Below, piece by piece: positions 26,342-34,845 of a DNA stretch of 64,000 nucleotides (positions are counted from its first letter, which is position 1; each line of letters opens with the position of its first letter). The translations under genes and the position numbers were made by a program. Origin of the DNA: an uncultured Lachnospiraceae bacterium (GTDB lineage: Bacteria > Bacillota > Clostridia > Lachnospirales > Lachnospiraceae); contig CAMWJC010000006.1 in assembly GCA_947174495.1 (NCBI GenBank), positions 1 to 64,000 of the forward strand. The letters run 5' to 3'. The notes below the pieces were generated by a model that saw only the letters and a program-made list of their open reading frames with translations, had not been told where the DNA came from and did no database searches.

Positions 26342-26374
26342 AATCTCAACAGATTAATCTGTTGAGATTTTTTT
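26342..26374 (+). terminator. Terminator after tRNA-Gln
   Basis: AATCTCAACAGATT and its perfect inverted copy AATCTGTTGAGATT are followed by a run of T's to 26374. Confidence 0.85.
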
Positions 26375-26410
26375 ATGTAAACTTTTTATTCACAAAATAT
26401 GGAATAAGTC

Positions 26411-26439
26411 TTGATTTCCTATACTAAATGAGATATGAT
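26411..26439 (+). promoter_or_regulatory. Promoter for the secreted repeat protein
   Basis: TTGATT (26411-26416), a 17-base spacer and TATGAT (26434-26439) precede the start codon by about 57 bases. Confidence 0.55.
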
Positions 26440-26496
26440 GAGTTTACATAATCTAATAATTATGGTAATCCATTATGAATACTGCGGAGGTTACGT

Positions 26497-27555
26497 ATGG
26501 GAAAATATAGAATTATACAAAAATGTATGGCGGTTTGTCTTGCATTAGGACTGTTTATCATGGGTAATCCCTTAACGGTACGTGCAGAAGAGGCAATCAC
26601 TGTGCAGGGAACCGTTCAGTCGGGAACTACTTCAGAGCTTCTTTTGCTTTCCACAGACGGTGGGAGGATGGAGATTAAACTGGATAGTGGAACAGATACC
26701 AGTGCATGTAAGATCTTGCTTCCCGGGAAAAAAATAAGTGTTTCTGTAGTTCACGGTTCCGATGAATATTTGCATGCAACCAAGATCACAACGGATTCAC
26801 CGACCGTTTCACTCACTATAGACACATCGTCGGCAACTACTGTGACGGGGACGATCAGCGACAAGACAAAGGGAGATATTTTATATTTTGTTACACCTCA
26901 GGGAGAAATGCAGATCAAGCTGGATACGACTACCAATATGAGCGGTTGTTCTGTTTTGGTTGTAGACAAGAGTTATAGTATTGTTTGTGCCAGAGGTTCA
27001 GATGCATATATGCATGCAATCAGTATTTCCGATTCTGCATCGGTGGTGACGGGATATGTTGATACTTCTATTACACCGGCACCTGCATCGGCAGTGACAG
27101 CCCAAACCATGTCCGTGACCGGAACTGTATCGGATAAGACAAAGGAGAACCTTCTATATCTTTCAACAAAAGATGGAGAAATGCAGATTATAATTGATAA
27201 TAATACGGACAGCAGAAACGGACTGGTTCTGACATCCGGAAGGAAACTGTCAGTTACGGTATATAATGGTTCAGATGCATATCTGCATGCGGCCAGCATT
27301 GTGGGAACAAAGGAGAGTGTGTTCCCGGCGCAAATAGATACAAATACAAAAGCAGAAGTGAGCGGAACAGTAGGAAGTAAATCAACCGAAAATGTTTTGT
27401 TCCTTAAGACACCTCAGGGGGAGATGGAACTAAAATTAGATGCCCTGAACAGTGTTGTGGGCTGCAAAGTATTTATTACCGGTAAGAAGTTGACCGTGAC
27501 TTGTGCACGGGGATCGGATGCATATATGCATGCCCTTGACATAAAGGGAGCATAA
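26497..27555 (+). CDS. Secreted protein of four tandem beta-rich repeats
   Basis: This 352-residue protein has a clear signal peptide (positive start, hydrophobic core, cleavage after VRAE-like residues near 30). Four repeats of about 65-70 residues follow, at roughly 33-97, 113-180, 205-270 and 285-351. Each contains a T-G/S-T-V start, a block like QGEMQIKLD, a K-K-x-x-V segment, and ends with GSDAYMHA or a close variant. Repeats 1, 2 and 4 have one Cys in the same place; repeat 3 lacks it. I do not recognise the family. Small beta-barrel (OB-like) units outside the cell are plausible. No LPXTG or other anchor is seen. It has its own promoter and terminator. Confidence 0.75.
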   Translation: MGKYRIIQKCMAVCLALGLFIMGNPLTVRAEEAITVQGTVQSGTTSELLLLSTDGGRMEIKLDSGTDTSACKILLPGKKISVSVVHGSDEYLHATKITTDSPTVSLTIDTSSATTVTGTISDKTKGDILYFVTPQGEMQIKLDTTTNMSGCSVLVVDKSYSIVCARGSDAYMHAISISDSASVVTGYVDTSITPAPASAVTAQTMSVTGTVSDKTKENLLYLSTKDGEMQIIIDNNTDSRNGLVLTSGRKLSVTVYNGSDAYLHAASIVGTKESVFPAQIDTNTKAEVSGTVGSKSTENVLFLKTPQGEMELKLDALNSVVGCKVFITGKKLTVTCARGSDAYMHALDIKGA

Positions 27556-27570
27556 AATAGTTAGTTTTGA

Positions 27571-27598
27571 CTCCGGCAGAAATCTGCCGGAGTTTTTT
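27571..27598 (+). terminator. Terminator after the secreted repeat protein
   Basis: CTCCGGCAG and CTGCCGGAG with loop AAAT, followed by six T's. Confidence 0.9.
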
Positions 27599-27651
27599 GC
27601 ATAGTTCTGTACAAAAAATAGTAAGGGACACTGTTTCTTTCAAAGAGTTCA

Positions 27652-27660
27652 TGCTATAAT
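27652..27660 (+). promoter_or_regulatory. Extended -10 promoter for the thioesterase operon
   Basis: TGCTATAAT is an extended -10 element 34 bases before the start. The -35 position (TGTTTC, 27632-27637) is a poor match. Confidence 0.5.
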
Positions 27661-27693
27661 CAGTAAGATTAGTGTTAGAAAGAAGGAAGAATC

Positions 27694-28428
27694 ATGTATA
27701 CGTTTCAGAGTAGAATCCGGTATAGTGAGACGGATAAAACAGGGCATTTAAAATTGGAATCTCTGTTGGATTATTTTCAGGATTGTTCAACCTTCCATTC
27801 AGAAGATATCGGTCTGGGACTGGATTATTGCCGGGAGCATCATGTCGTGTGGGTTATGTCTTCCTGGCAAATCGTGGTAAAGCGTTATCCGATTATGGGA
27901 GAAAAGGTAACAATTGGAACATTACCTTATGAATTTAAGAGTTTTGTAGGTTATCGAAATTTTTGTATGAAGGATGAGCAGGGAGAGGAGATTGCATGTG
28001 CAAATACGATATGGAGTCTGCTCAGTACAGATACCGGAAAACCGGCAAAGCCGGATGAAAAGATGCTCGAAGGATATAAATTGGAACCAAAGCTTCCAAT
28101 GGAATACGCACCCAGGAGGATCAAGATACCAGAAAACAGTACTCCGGGGGAGGCAATAGTGATTAAAAGCTATCACCTTGATACAAATCAGCATGTCAAT
28201 AACGGACAATTTATCCGGATTGCAATGGACTCTCTGGAACAGAGCTTCGATATTATCCAGCTCAGAGCAGAATATAAAAAACAGGTGTTATTCGGAGATG
28301 TTCTTATACCACACATTTCCCAGACAGATGAAGGAAGGCATGTGATTGTACTTGAAAATGCAAAGGGTGATGTATGCTGTATTGTGGAACTGGAAGAAAG
28401 TGCAGAAAGAATTGAGGATCAAAAATGA
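27694..28428 (+). CDS. Acyl-ACP thioesterase
   Basis: This 244-residue double hot-dog protein of the FatA/FatB-like family releases fatty acids from acyl carrier protein. The N terminus (SRIRYSETDKTGHLKLESLLDYFQD) and the conserved LDTNQHVNNGQF in the second hot-dog unit, with catalytic Asn/His, are visible. AGAAAGAAGGA precedes the ATG. The stop overlaps the next start by four bases (ATGA), so it is coupled with cvfB. Confidence 0.88.
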   Translation: MYTFQSRIRYSETDKTGHLKLESLLDYFQDCSTFHSEDIGLGLDYCREHHVVWVMSSWQIVVKRYPIMGEKVTIGTLPYEFKSFVGYRNFCMKDEQGEEIACANTIWSLLSTDTGKPAKPDEKMLEGYKLEPKLPMEYAPRRIKIPENSTPGEAIVIKSYHLDTNQHVNNGQFIRIAMDSLEQSFDIIQLRAEYKKQVLFGDVLIPHISQTDEGRHVIVLENAKGDVCCIVELEESAERIEDQK

Positions 28429-29285
28429 TAGAGCTGGGAAAAAGGCAGGTATTGACGATTGTTAAAAGAGTAGAGTTTGGAGTATATCTTGCAGACGGAA
28501 AAGGGACGGACAGCTCGGAAGAAAAAGTGTTGCTGCCGGGGAAGGAAGTGCCAGATTCTGCACAGATCGGTGACGAGCTGGATGTATTTATTTACCGGGA
28601 TTCGAAAGACAGGATGATTGCAACCACAAGACAGACATCTCTTACAGTAGGACATACGGCGTTGCTTAAGGTTAAGGAGGTAGGAAAAATTGGTGCCTTT
28701 CTTGCATGGGAATTGGAGAAGGATCTTCTTCTGCCGTTTAAGGAGCAGACTGCTCCCGTAAAGGAACAGGAAGAATGCCTGGTGGCGCTTTACGTGGATA
28801 AGAGCGGAAGATTGTGTACGACAATGAAGGTTTATCATTATCTGGAAACTGACAGTCCATACAAAAAAGATGATATGGTGCAGGGGATCGTCTATGAAAT
28901 CAGTAAAAGATTTGGAGTGTTTGTGGCGGTTGACGATCGGTACAGCGGATTGATTCCGGCGAAAGAGCCAGCGGAGAGCGTGAAGGTCGGCGAACGAGTA
29001 CAGGCAAGAGTGGCAGGTGTTTTGGAGGATGGTAAGTTAACGTTGAGTCTTCGGGAGAAAGCACATATTCAGGTCGGAAAGGATGCAGAGAGAATACTGG
29101 AAATGTTGGATCAGGCAGGCGGAAGGCTGTCCCTTCACGATAAAACAGATCCGGAACTTATAAAGGAAAAGACCGGTATGAGTAAGAACGAATTTAAGAG
29201 GGCGATAGGAAATTTGTACAGACAGCGTTTGATCATCATAGAGCCGGATGGCATCCAAAGGGTGCATGAGAAGAGTGGAAAATAA
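28425..29285 (+). CDS. cvfB: S1 RNA-binding protein, CvfB family
   Basis: This 286-residue protein has the CvfB (YitL) layout: N-terminal S1-like domains, a third S1 domain at about 145-210 (DMVQGIVYEISKRFGVFVAVD), and a C-terminal winged helix (MSKNEFKRAIGNLYRQRLI). CvfB binds RNA and affects virulence gene expression in Staphylococcus. The molecular role here is unknown. It is translationally coupled to the thioesterase gene. Confidence 0.88.
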   Translation: MIELGKRQVLTIVKRVEFGVYLADGKGTDSSEEKVLLPGKEVPDSAQIGDELDVFIYRDSKDRMIATTRQTSLTVGHTALLKVKEVGKIGAFLAWELEKDLLLPFKEQTAPVKEQEECLVALYVDKSGRLCTTMKVYHYLETDSPYKKDDMVQGIVYEISKRFGVFVAVDDRYSGLIPAKEPAESVKVGERVQARVAGVLEDGKLTLSLREKAHIQVGKDAERILEMLDQAGGRLSLHDKTDPELIKEKTGMSKNEFKRAIGNLYRQRLIIIEPDGIQRVHEKSGK

Positions 29286-29320
29286 ATAGTTCACTTGTTG
29301 TGGATAAACGGAGGTACATT

Positions 29321-30292
29321 ATGAATGCAAAAAAGGCAAACTGGGCGTTTTTATTTATGATTCTGTCATATCTTGGCGTATCCATTTTAGCTGCCTTTCT
29401 TTTACCATCGGCAGTGAATAATATCGTGGTGTCCAATCTGTTGATTGAGGTTTCTGTTTTTATTCCGATTCTAATTCCAATGCTTCTTTCGGGAGAAAAG
29501 ATAACAGACTTTTTGGCATTTCATAAAATAAAGCCAGGGTCTGTGCTTATGATTGGTTTATATGCATTTTTGACAAATCCGCTGCAGACGTTGTTTAATG
29601 TGATTTCCCAATTCTGGGTGAAAAATGAAGTGGTATCTATAATGGACAACTATCAGATAGTTAATATGTCCTTCTTTCCGTTATGGCTGTCAACGGGAGT
29701 AATTGCACCGGTATTTGAAGAAGTGATCTGCCGGGGAGGTATTTACCGCTCTTATCGCAGAAGCGGAAGTGCATTTAAGGCAATGATTCTCTCTGCGGTA
29801 GTCTTTGCCTGTCTGCATTTGAATTTTAATCAGGCTGCATATGCGATGGTAATGGGTGTGCTGGCAGTTCTTCTGGTGGAGGCAACGGGAAGTCTGTGGG
29901 CTTCCATTATTTTTCACGGATTGATCAATGGAAGCAGCAGTCTATTGATGTATCTTTCTTTAAAGGCCTTCCCTAATATTTTGGATACATTGGATATGCT
30001 GGATCATCAGATGCTCAACAAACTTCTGCTTTTTGATGTGGGAAAGGAGTTGATTCTTGCAGCAGCATTTACGCCTTTTGCATTTGCAGTGCTTGTGTGG
30101 ATTGAAAAGCATGAAGGAAGAGAAGGGACACTTGAGGCAATCTGGAGAGACAGGAAATGGTCTCCTGAACCCTATATAAATAAAAAAGGAAAAATGAAAA
30201 AGGATAAGCTGATTACCGTACCTCTGGTACTCGCGCTTATCCTCTGCCTGCTTGTAATGATCGGCATGTCATACTATTTGGAGCAATTGTGA
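29321..30292 (+). CDS. CPBP family intramembrane metalloprotease
   Basis: This 323-residue polytopic membrane protein has the three CPBP (Abi/Rce1-like) motifs: FEEVICRGGIYR (EExxxR), CLHLNFNQ and FHGLINGSS. These provide the glutamates and histidines of the membrane-embedded active site. The C-terminal end adds a cytoplasmic stretch and a last transmembrane helix. The start at 29321 (MNAKKANW) follows GGAGG; an earlier in-frame start is 21 bases upstream. The substrate is unknown; bacteriocin immunity and membrane-protein processing are known roles of the family. Confidence 0.88.
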   Translation: MNAKKANWAFLFMILSYLGVSILAAFLLPSAVNNIVVSNLLIEVSVFIPILIPMLLSGEKITDFLAFHKIKPGSVLMIGLYAFLTNPLQTLFNVISQFWVKNEVVSIMDNYQIVNMSFFPLWLSTGVIAPVFEEVICRGGIYRSYRRSGSAFKAMILSAVVFACLHLNFNQAAYAMVMGVLAVLLVEATGSLWASIIFHGLINGSSSLLMYLSLKAFPNILDTLDMLDHQMLNKLLLFDVGKELILAAAFTPFAFAVLVWIEKHEGREGTLEAIWRDRKWSPEPYINKKGKMKKDKLITVPLVLALILCLLVMIGMSYYLEQL

Positions 30293-30306
30293 CATTGATA
30301 TTGGCT

Positions 30307-30354
30307 GTTCGAGCATAGAGCTCTTCGAGCATAGAACTCTTCGAGTATAACAAT
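30307..30354 (+). repeat. Three tandem 16-base repeats
   Basis: Units start at 30307, 30323 and 30339. The first two differ at two positions (consensus CTTCGAGCATAGAACT); the third diverges at its end. They fill the gap between the convergent CPBP and YjfB-like genes. Confidence 0.6.
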
Positions 30355-30542
30355 TAAATATACATGTCAAAATTACTGCCTACGGCTGGATTGACAGATA
30401 ACTCCATGGAGCGATCCATCATATTGATCAGACTGGCACCCGCTGTTTCTGAGTTTTCCATTGCTTTATCAAGAACAGCGATTCCTACCTGATTCATCAG
30501 ATTGACATTTGCTAAAGCTGTTGATAATTCTGGAATATTCAT
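30354..30542 (-). CDS. YjfB-like putative motility protein
   Basis: This 62-residue protein begins MNIPELSTALANVNLMNQVG and ends with a hydrophilic tail, as in the YjfB family, annotated as putative motility proteins and often regulated with flagellar genes. AAAGGAG lies seven bases before the ATG. Its presence fits with flhO, flhP, flgJ and yvyF elsewhere in the window. The molecular function is unknown. Confidence 0.75.
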   Translation of the reverse strand: MNIPELSTALANVNLMNQVGIAVLDKAMENSETAGASLINMMDRSMELSVNPAVGSNFDMYI

Positions 30543-30830
30543 CTAATCACTCCTTTCCGATTTCCGTTTTATTATATCATAAGGGAAATAAAATGAAAAT
30601 GCCTGGATAGACATATTTTGTGTAAATTTTTGTGTAGGTTGACTAGACAAAAAATAGGTAAAAATCGGCAAAATGCATTAAAAATACACAAAAACTTCAC
30701 AAATAAAGGTAGATTTATTTGTACATTTATATTAAAATAGAAAAGTAAGTTTGTCGGATTTTCTTTTTATGGGCGGGAAATATTGTTTAAATTGTATAAT
30801 GTTTTGAGGCTTTTCAAAGGGGGAAGGAAT
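30543..30830. other. Intergenic region between divergent yjfB-like and PucR-type genes
   Basis: This is 288 bases of AT-rich sequence with several CACAAAA/GACAAAA runs. I see no open reading frame, RNA gene or confident sigma-A promoter; a weak -10 TAAAAT is at 30733-30738 and a TATAAT-like element faces the yjfB-like gene. Confidence 0.4.
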
Positions 30831-31919
30831 ATGATTTCAAATCAGATTTTACAAAATACGATTGATGGGCTTAAGGGGATAGCAAGAGTAGACTTTTGCA
30901 TTATGGATACAGATGGCAAGGAGACAGCTTCCACGACTTCCAGTATGTCGAGCTGTGCCGCAGAGGCAGCGGAGTTTGCCAAATCACCTGCTGATTCACA
31001 GGAAATCAAGGGATTTCAGTATTTCAAAATATATGATGAGCAACAGCTTGAGTATATTTTAATTGCTGCAGGAACCGGAGAGGATGTTTATATGGCCGGC
31101 AAGATGACGGCGTTTCAGATTCAAAATCTCTTGGTGGCGTATAAGGAACGATTTGACAAGGATAACTTTATCAAAAATCTACTTTTGGATAATCTGCTTT
31201 TGGTAGACATTTATAGTCGTGCTAAAAAGCTCCATATTCAGACGGATGTGAAACGGGTGGTCATGATTGTGGAGACGGCAGACGGTAAAGACAACAATGT
31301 GCTGGAAGCAATGCGGATTTATTTTGGTAGCGGTAGCAGGGACTTTATCACGGCAGTGGATGAGAATAATGTAATTGTGGTTAAAGACCTTTCTGATGGA
31401 GAAAGCGCTGCCGATATCGAAAAAGCGGCATTAGGAATAGATGGATATTTAACCAAAGAGGGAATGAAGGGGATACATATTGCATATGGGACGGTGGTAA
31501 AGGAAATCAAAGAGGTAAGCCGTTCCTATAAGGAAGCCAAGATGGCGATGGATGTAGGTAAGATCTTTTTTGATGACCGGAACATTATGGCATACAGTGA
31601 GCTTGGGATTGGGCGTTTAATTTATCAGCTTCCCATTCCGCTTTGTAAGATGTTTATTAAAGAGATTTTTGGCGGAAAGAGCCCGGATGACTTTGATGAG
31701 GAGACACTTACTACTATTAACAAATTTTTTGAGAACAGCTTGAATGTATCAGAAACCTCCAGGCAGCTTTTTATACATAGAAATACATTGGTGTATCGTC
31801 TGGACAAGCTTCAAAAGAATACGGGGCTTGATCTGCGTGTGTTTGAAGATGCGATTACCTTCCGCATTGCGCTTATGGTTGTTAAGTATATGAATTACAT
31901 GGAAAGTTTTGAATACTAA
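30831..31919 (+). CDS. PucR/CdaR-type transcriptional regulator
   Basis: This 362-residue regulator ends with the PucR-type helix-turn-helix (NVSETSRQLFIHRNTLVYRL and LDLRVFEDAITFRIAL, about 305-355). A GGDEF-like middle domain and an N-terminal sensing region of uncertain ligand precede it. The start at 30831 follows GGGGGAAGG; the open frame reaches 16 codons further. It lies 38 bases before ftsE on the same strand, so it may be in the same transcript or regulate it, which is inference. The effector is unknown. Confidence 0.85.
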   Translation: MISNQILQNTIDGLKGIARVDFCIMDTDGKETASTTSSMSSCAAEAAEFAKSPADSQEIKGFQYFKIYDEQQLEYILIAAGTGEDVYMAGKMTAFQIQNLLVAYKERFDKDNFIKNLLLDNLLLVDIYSRAKKLHIQTDVKRVVMIVETADGKDNNVLEAMRIYFGSGSRDFITAVDENNVIVVKDLSDGESAADIEKAALGIDGYLTKEGMKGIHIAYGTVVKEIKEVSRSYKEAKMAMDVGKIFFDDRNIMAYSELGIGRLIYQLPIPLCKMFIKEIFGGKSPDDFDEETLTTINKFFENSLNVSETSRQLFIHRNTLVYRLDKLQKNTGLDLRVFEDAITFRIALMVVKYMNYMESFEY

Positions 31920-31957
31920 AAGGATAATTTAAGAATAAATAACAGAGGTGAACGATT

Positions 31958-32704
31958 TTGGCAAGGAATGAGGTAAGAGGCAGGAAGAGAAGAAGACAGT
32001 CCGGAGGTAATGATGAAATTATCACATTGAATAATGTAAGTAAAGCATATGCTACCGGAGCACCTGCGTTAAATGGTGTGGATCTGCACATCCGAAAAGG
32101 AGAGTTTGTTTTTATTGTGGGGGATAGCGGTTCTGGAAAATCAACCATGATCAAGCTTCTTCTCCGCGAATTGGTTCCCACATCCGGAAATATCAATGTG
32201 ATGGGGTATGATCTGGTACATATCCGTCATAGAAAAATACCGAAGTTTCGGAGAAATCTGGGAATTGTGTTTCAGGATTTCCGTTTACTAAAGGATAGAA
32301 ATGTTTATGAGAATGTAGCGTTTGCTCAACGGATCATTCAAGCTTCCAATAAGGAAATCAAGCGTAATGTGCCCAGCATTTTGGCAACAGTGGGACTTGC
32401 CGGTAAATATAAAGCAAAACCCAGACAGCTTTCCGGAGGGGAGCAGCAGAGAGTGGCGATTGCCAGAGCGCTTGTGAATCGTCCCAGTATTTTGCTTGCA
32501 GATGAACCTACTGGTAATCTGGACCCCAAAAATTCCTGGGAGATTATGAAGCTTTTGGAGCAGATCAATGAAAATGGTACAACCGTATTGGTGGTAACTC
32601 ACAACAGGGAAATAGTCAATGCTATGCAGAAGAGAGTGGTGACTATGAAGAAAGGCGTCATAGTAAGCGACGAAGAAAAAGGTGGTTATATCGATGAGGA
32701 TTAG
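31958..32704 (+). CDS. ftsE: Cell division ATP-binding protein FtsE
   Basis: This 248-residue ABC ATPase has Walker A GDSGSGKST, signature LSGGEQQRVAIARAL and Walker B ILLADEPTGNLD. FtsE with FtsX forms a divisome complex that activates peptidoglycan hydrolases. A basic N-terminal extension (RGRKRRRQ) precedes the usual start of the fold. The start is TTG with AGAGGTGA upstream. The gene overlaps ftsX and is followed by an EnvC-like gene, the expected FtsEX partner. Confidence 0.93.
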   Translation: MARNEVRGRKRRRQSGGNDEIITLNNVSKAYATGAPALNGVDLHIRKGEFVFIVGDSGSGKSTMIKLLLRELVPTSGNINVMGYDLVHIRHRKIPKFRRNLGIVFQDFRLLKDRNVYENVAFAQRIIQASNKEIKRNVPSILATVGLAGKYKAKPRQLSGGEQQRVAIARALVNRPSILLADEPTGNLDPKNSWEIMKLLEQINENGTTVLVVTHNREIVNAMQKRVVTMKKGVIVSDEEKGGYIDED

Positions 32705-33590
32705 TACATTTTTTTATACGATCAAACAGGGAATCATAAATATTTTCAGAAATAAATGGTTTTCACTGGCATCGATAGCCACGATAGGAGCCTGCCTATT
32801 TTTGTTCGGACTGTTCTATGCAGTCATAGCCAATTTTCAAAATATTGTTAAGACGGCGCAGGAAGGCGTATCTGTTACGGTATTCTTTGATGAGGGAATC
32901 AGCCAGGAAAAGATTGAAGAGATTGGCGCGCTTATCGATAAACGTGTGGAGGTATCACGTAAGGAATTTATTTCTGCAGACGAAGCATGGGCTAGCTTTA
33001 AGGAAGAGTATCTGGGCGAATATGCCGATGGGTTTACGGAGAATCCGCTTGCTGATTCCGCAAACTTCGAGATTTATTTAAATGATGTGTCAATGCAGCC
33101 CGCACTGGTAAGTTATCTGGAGGAAGTAGATGGGATCCGGACAGTTAACCGGTCAGAGATCACTGCTTCTACGCTGACCGGTGTGAACGCATTGGTAGCA
33201 TATATTTCTGTAGGTATTATAGCTATTTTGTTTGCCGTTTCTATTTTCCTGATTAGCAATACGGTAACCATTGGGATTGCGGTACGTAAGGAAGAAATTA
33301 CGATTATGAAGTACATCGGCGCTACAGATTTTTTTGTCCGCTCTCCCTTCGTGATTGAAGGTATGCTTATTGGTGTGATCGGTGCACTTTTGCCGATGGG
33401 AATTATTTATGTTCTTTATAATAAAGTGATTGAATATATTATGTTAAAATTTCATATGTTGACAAAGCTGTTGTCTTTTCTCCCGGTAGAACAGGTTTTT
33501 GACATACTACTCCCCGTAGCAGTTTTGATGGGGGTGGGAATTGGTTTTCTCGGAAGTATCACAACAGTCAGAAAGCACTTAAGAGTGTAG
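32694..33590 (+). CDS. ftsX: Cell division protein FtsX
   Basis: This 298-residue membrane protein has one N-terminal helix, an extracellular domain (about 50-165) and three further helices, the FtsX topology. The start at 32694 (MRISTFFYTIKQG) lies inside the end of ftsE, with AAGGTGG upstream, so translation is coupled. FtsX passes the FtsE ATPase state to an extracellular hydrolase activator, presumably the next gene product. Confidence 0.93.
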   Translation: MRISTFFYTIKQGIINIFRNKWFSLASIATIGACLFLFGLFYAVIANFQNIVKTAQEGVSVTVFFDEGISQEKIEEIGALIDKRVEVSRKEFISADEAWASFKEEYLGEYADGFTENPLADSANFEIYLNDVSMQPALVSYLEEVDGIRTVNRSEITASTLTGVNALVAYISVGIIAILFAVSIFLISNTVTIGIAVRKEEITIMKYIGATDFFVRSPFVIEGMLIGVIGALLPMGIIYVLYNKVIEYIMLKFHMLTKLLSFLPVEQVFDILLPVAVLMGVGIGFLGSITTVRKHLRV

Positions 33591-33605
33591 GCATAGGAGA
33601 CTACA

Positions 33606-34826
33606 ATGAAACGATGGAAGAGACTGTTCTGCGTATTGCTTGGATTTGCTCTAATTCTGGGTACAGCTTTCAAGTATCAGTCAACGGCATTAGCCAGTGA
33701 ACTGACGAATGACAGCATTAAACAGAAGGAAGCGGAAATCAATAAGGCAAAAGAAGAAAAGAAAGCATTGCAGAGTGGATTAACCAATGTCAAAGAAATT
33801 AAAAAGCAGCTTGAGCAGTCAAAAGCGGATCTTGCCAATTATGTTGAGGAGCTGGATGCTAATCTGGTGGAGATTCAGGCCAAAATTGATGATTTGAAGA
33901 CGCAGATTTCGCAGAAAGAAGAGGAGATTGTTCAAAAGACTGAGGAACTTGAAGAGGCTGTTTCCGTTCAGCAGACCCAGTATGAGGCAATGAAAACAAG
34001 AATCAAGTTCATGTATGAAAAGGGTGACAGTTTGTCCATGGAACTTCTATTTTCTTCGGAAAGCTTCGGGGAGATGCTCAATAAAGCTGAATATATTGAG
34101 ATGCTTTCCGCATATGATCGTAAGATGCTGGACGAATACGTAGCTTATGCTGAATATGTAGCACTTTGTAAGGAAGATCTGGAAGAGGAAAAAGGAGTTC
34201 TTGATGAGGCAAAGACAGCTGTCGAGGAAGAAGAAGCATCTTTAAACGAATTGATTGCAGCCAAGGAACAGGAAATTTATCAAGTAACCAGTGACATTCA
34301 GGGAAAAGAAGCTGCTATCAAGGAATATGAGGCAGATATTGCAATGCAGAACGATGCAATCAAGGCATTGGAGGCAGCAGTTGCAGAAGAAAGAAAAAGG
34401 CTTGCCGCTGAGCAGGGACGTAAATATGACGGAGGCGTATTTACCTGGCCCGCACCATCTTATAACAGAATTTCGGATGATTACGGAAACCGGATACATC
34501 CTACGCTTGGAATTCAGAAATTTCACAATGGAATTGATATGGCAGCACCCGGGGGCACCCCAATTCTTGCTGCTTACGATGGTAAAGTAGTTGCAGCAGA
34601 CTATAATTCCAGTATGGGAAATTATATTATGATCGATCATGGTGACAGCCTTTATACGATTTACATGCACGCATCTGCACTTTATGTTTCCAAAGGGACG
34701 GAGGTTTCCAAGGGAAGTAAGATTGCAGCCGTGGGAACCACCGGACGTTCCACGGGAAATCATCTGCATTTCAGTGTCCGATTGAATGGAAATTATGTGA
34801 ATCCGTGGAGTTATTTAAGATCCTAG
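33606..34826 (+). CDS. EnvC-like M23 peptidase with coiled coil
   Basis: This 406-residue exported protein has a signal peptide (cleavage after ALAS near residue 30), a long coiled coil (about 35-265) and a C-terminal LytM/M23 domain. The zinc motif is complete (HNGIDMA and HLHF, plus IDHGDSLYTIYMHAS), so it may cut peptidoglycan itself rather than only activate others. The coiled coil resembles the FtsX-binding part of EnvC or PcsB. AGGAGA precedes the ATG. Its position after ftsEX supports the cell-division role. Confidence 0.9.
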   Translation: MKRWKRLFCVLLGFALILGTAFKYQSTALASELTNDSIKQKEAEINKAKEEKKALQSGLTNVKEIKKQLEQSKADLANYVEELDANLVEIQAKIDDLKTQISQKEEEIVQKTEELEEAVSVQQTQYEAMKTRIKFMYEKGDSLSMELLFSSESFGEMLNKAEYIEMLSAYDRKMLDEYVAYAEYVALCKEDLEEEKGVLDEAKTAVEEEEASLNELIAAKEQEIYQVTSDIQGKEAAIKEYEADIAMQNDAIKALEAAVAEERKRLAAEQGRKYDGGVFTWPAPSYNRISDDYGNRIHPTLGIQKFHNGIDMAAPGGTPILAAYDGKVVAADYNSSMGNYIMIDHGDSLYTIYMHASALYVSKGTEVSKGSKIAAVGTTGRSTGNHLHFSVRLNGNYVNPWSYLRS

Positions 34827-34845
34827 AGAGAATGGAGAGATTAGA

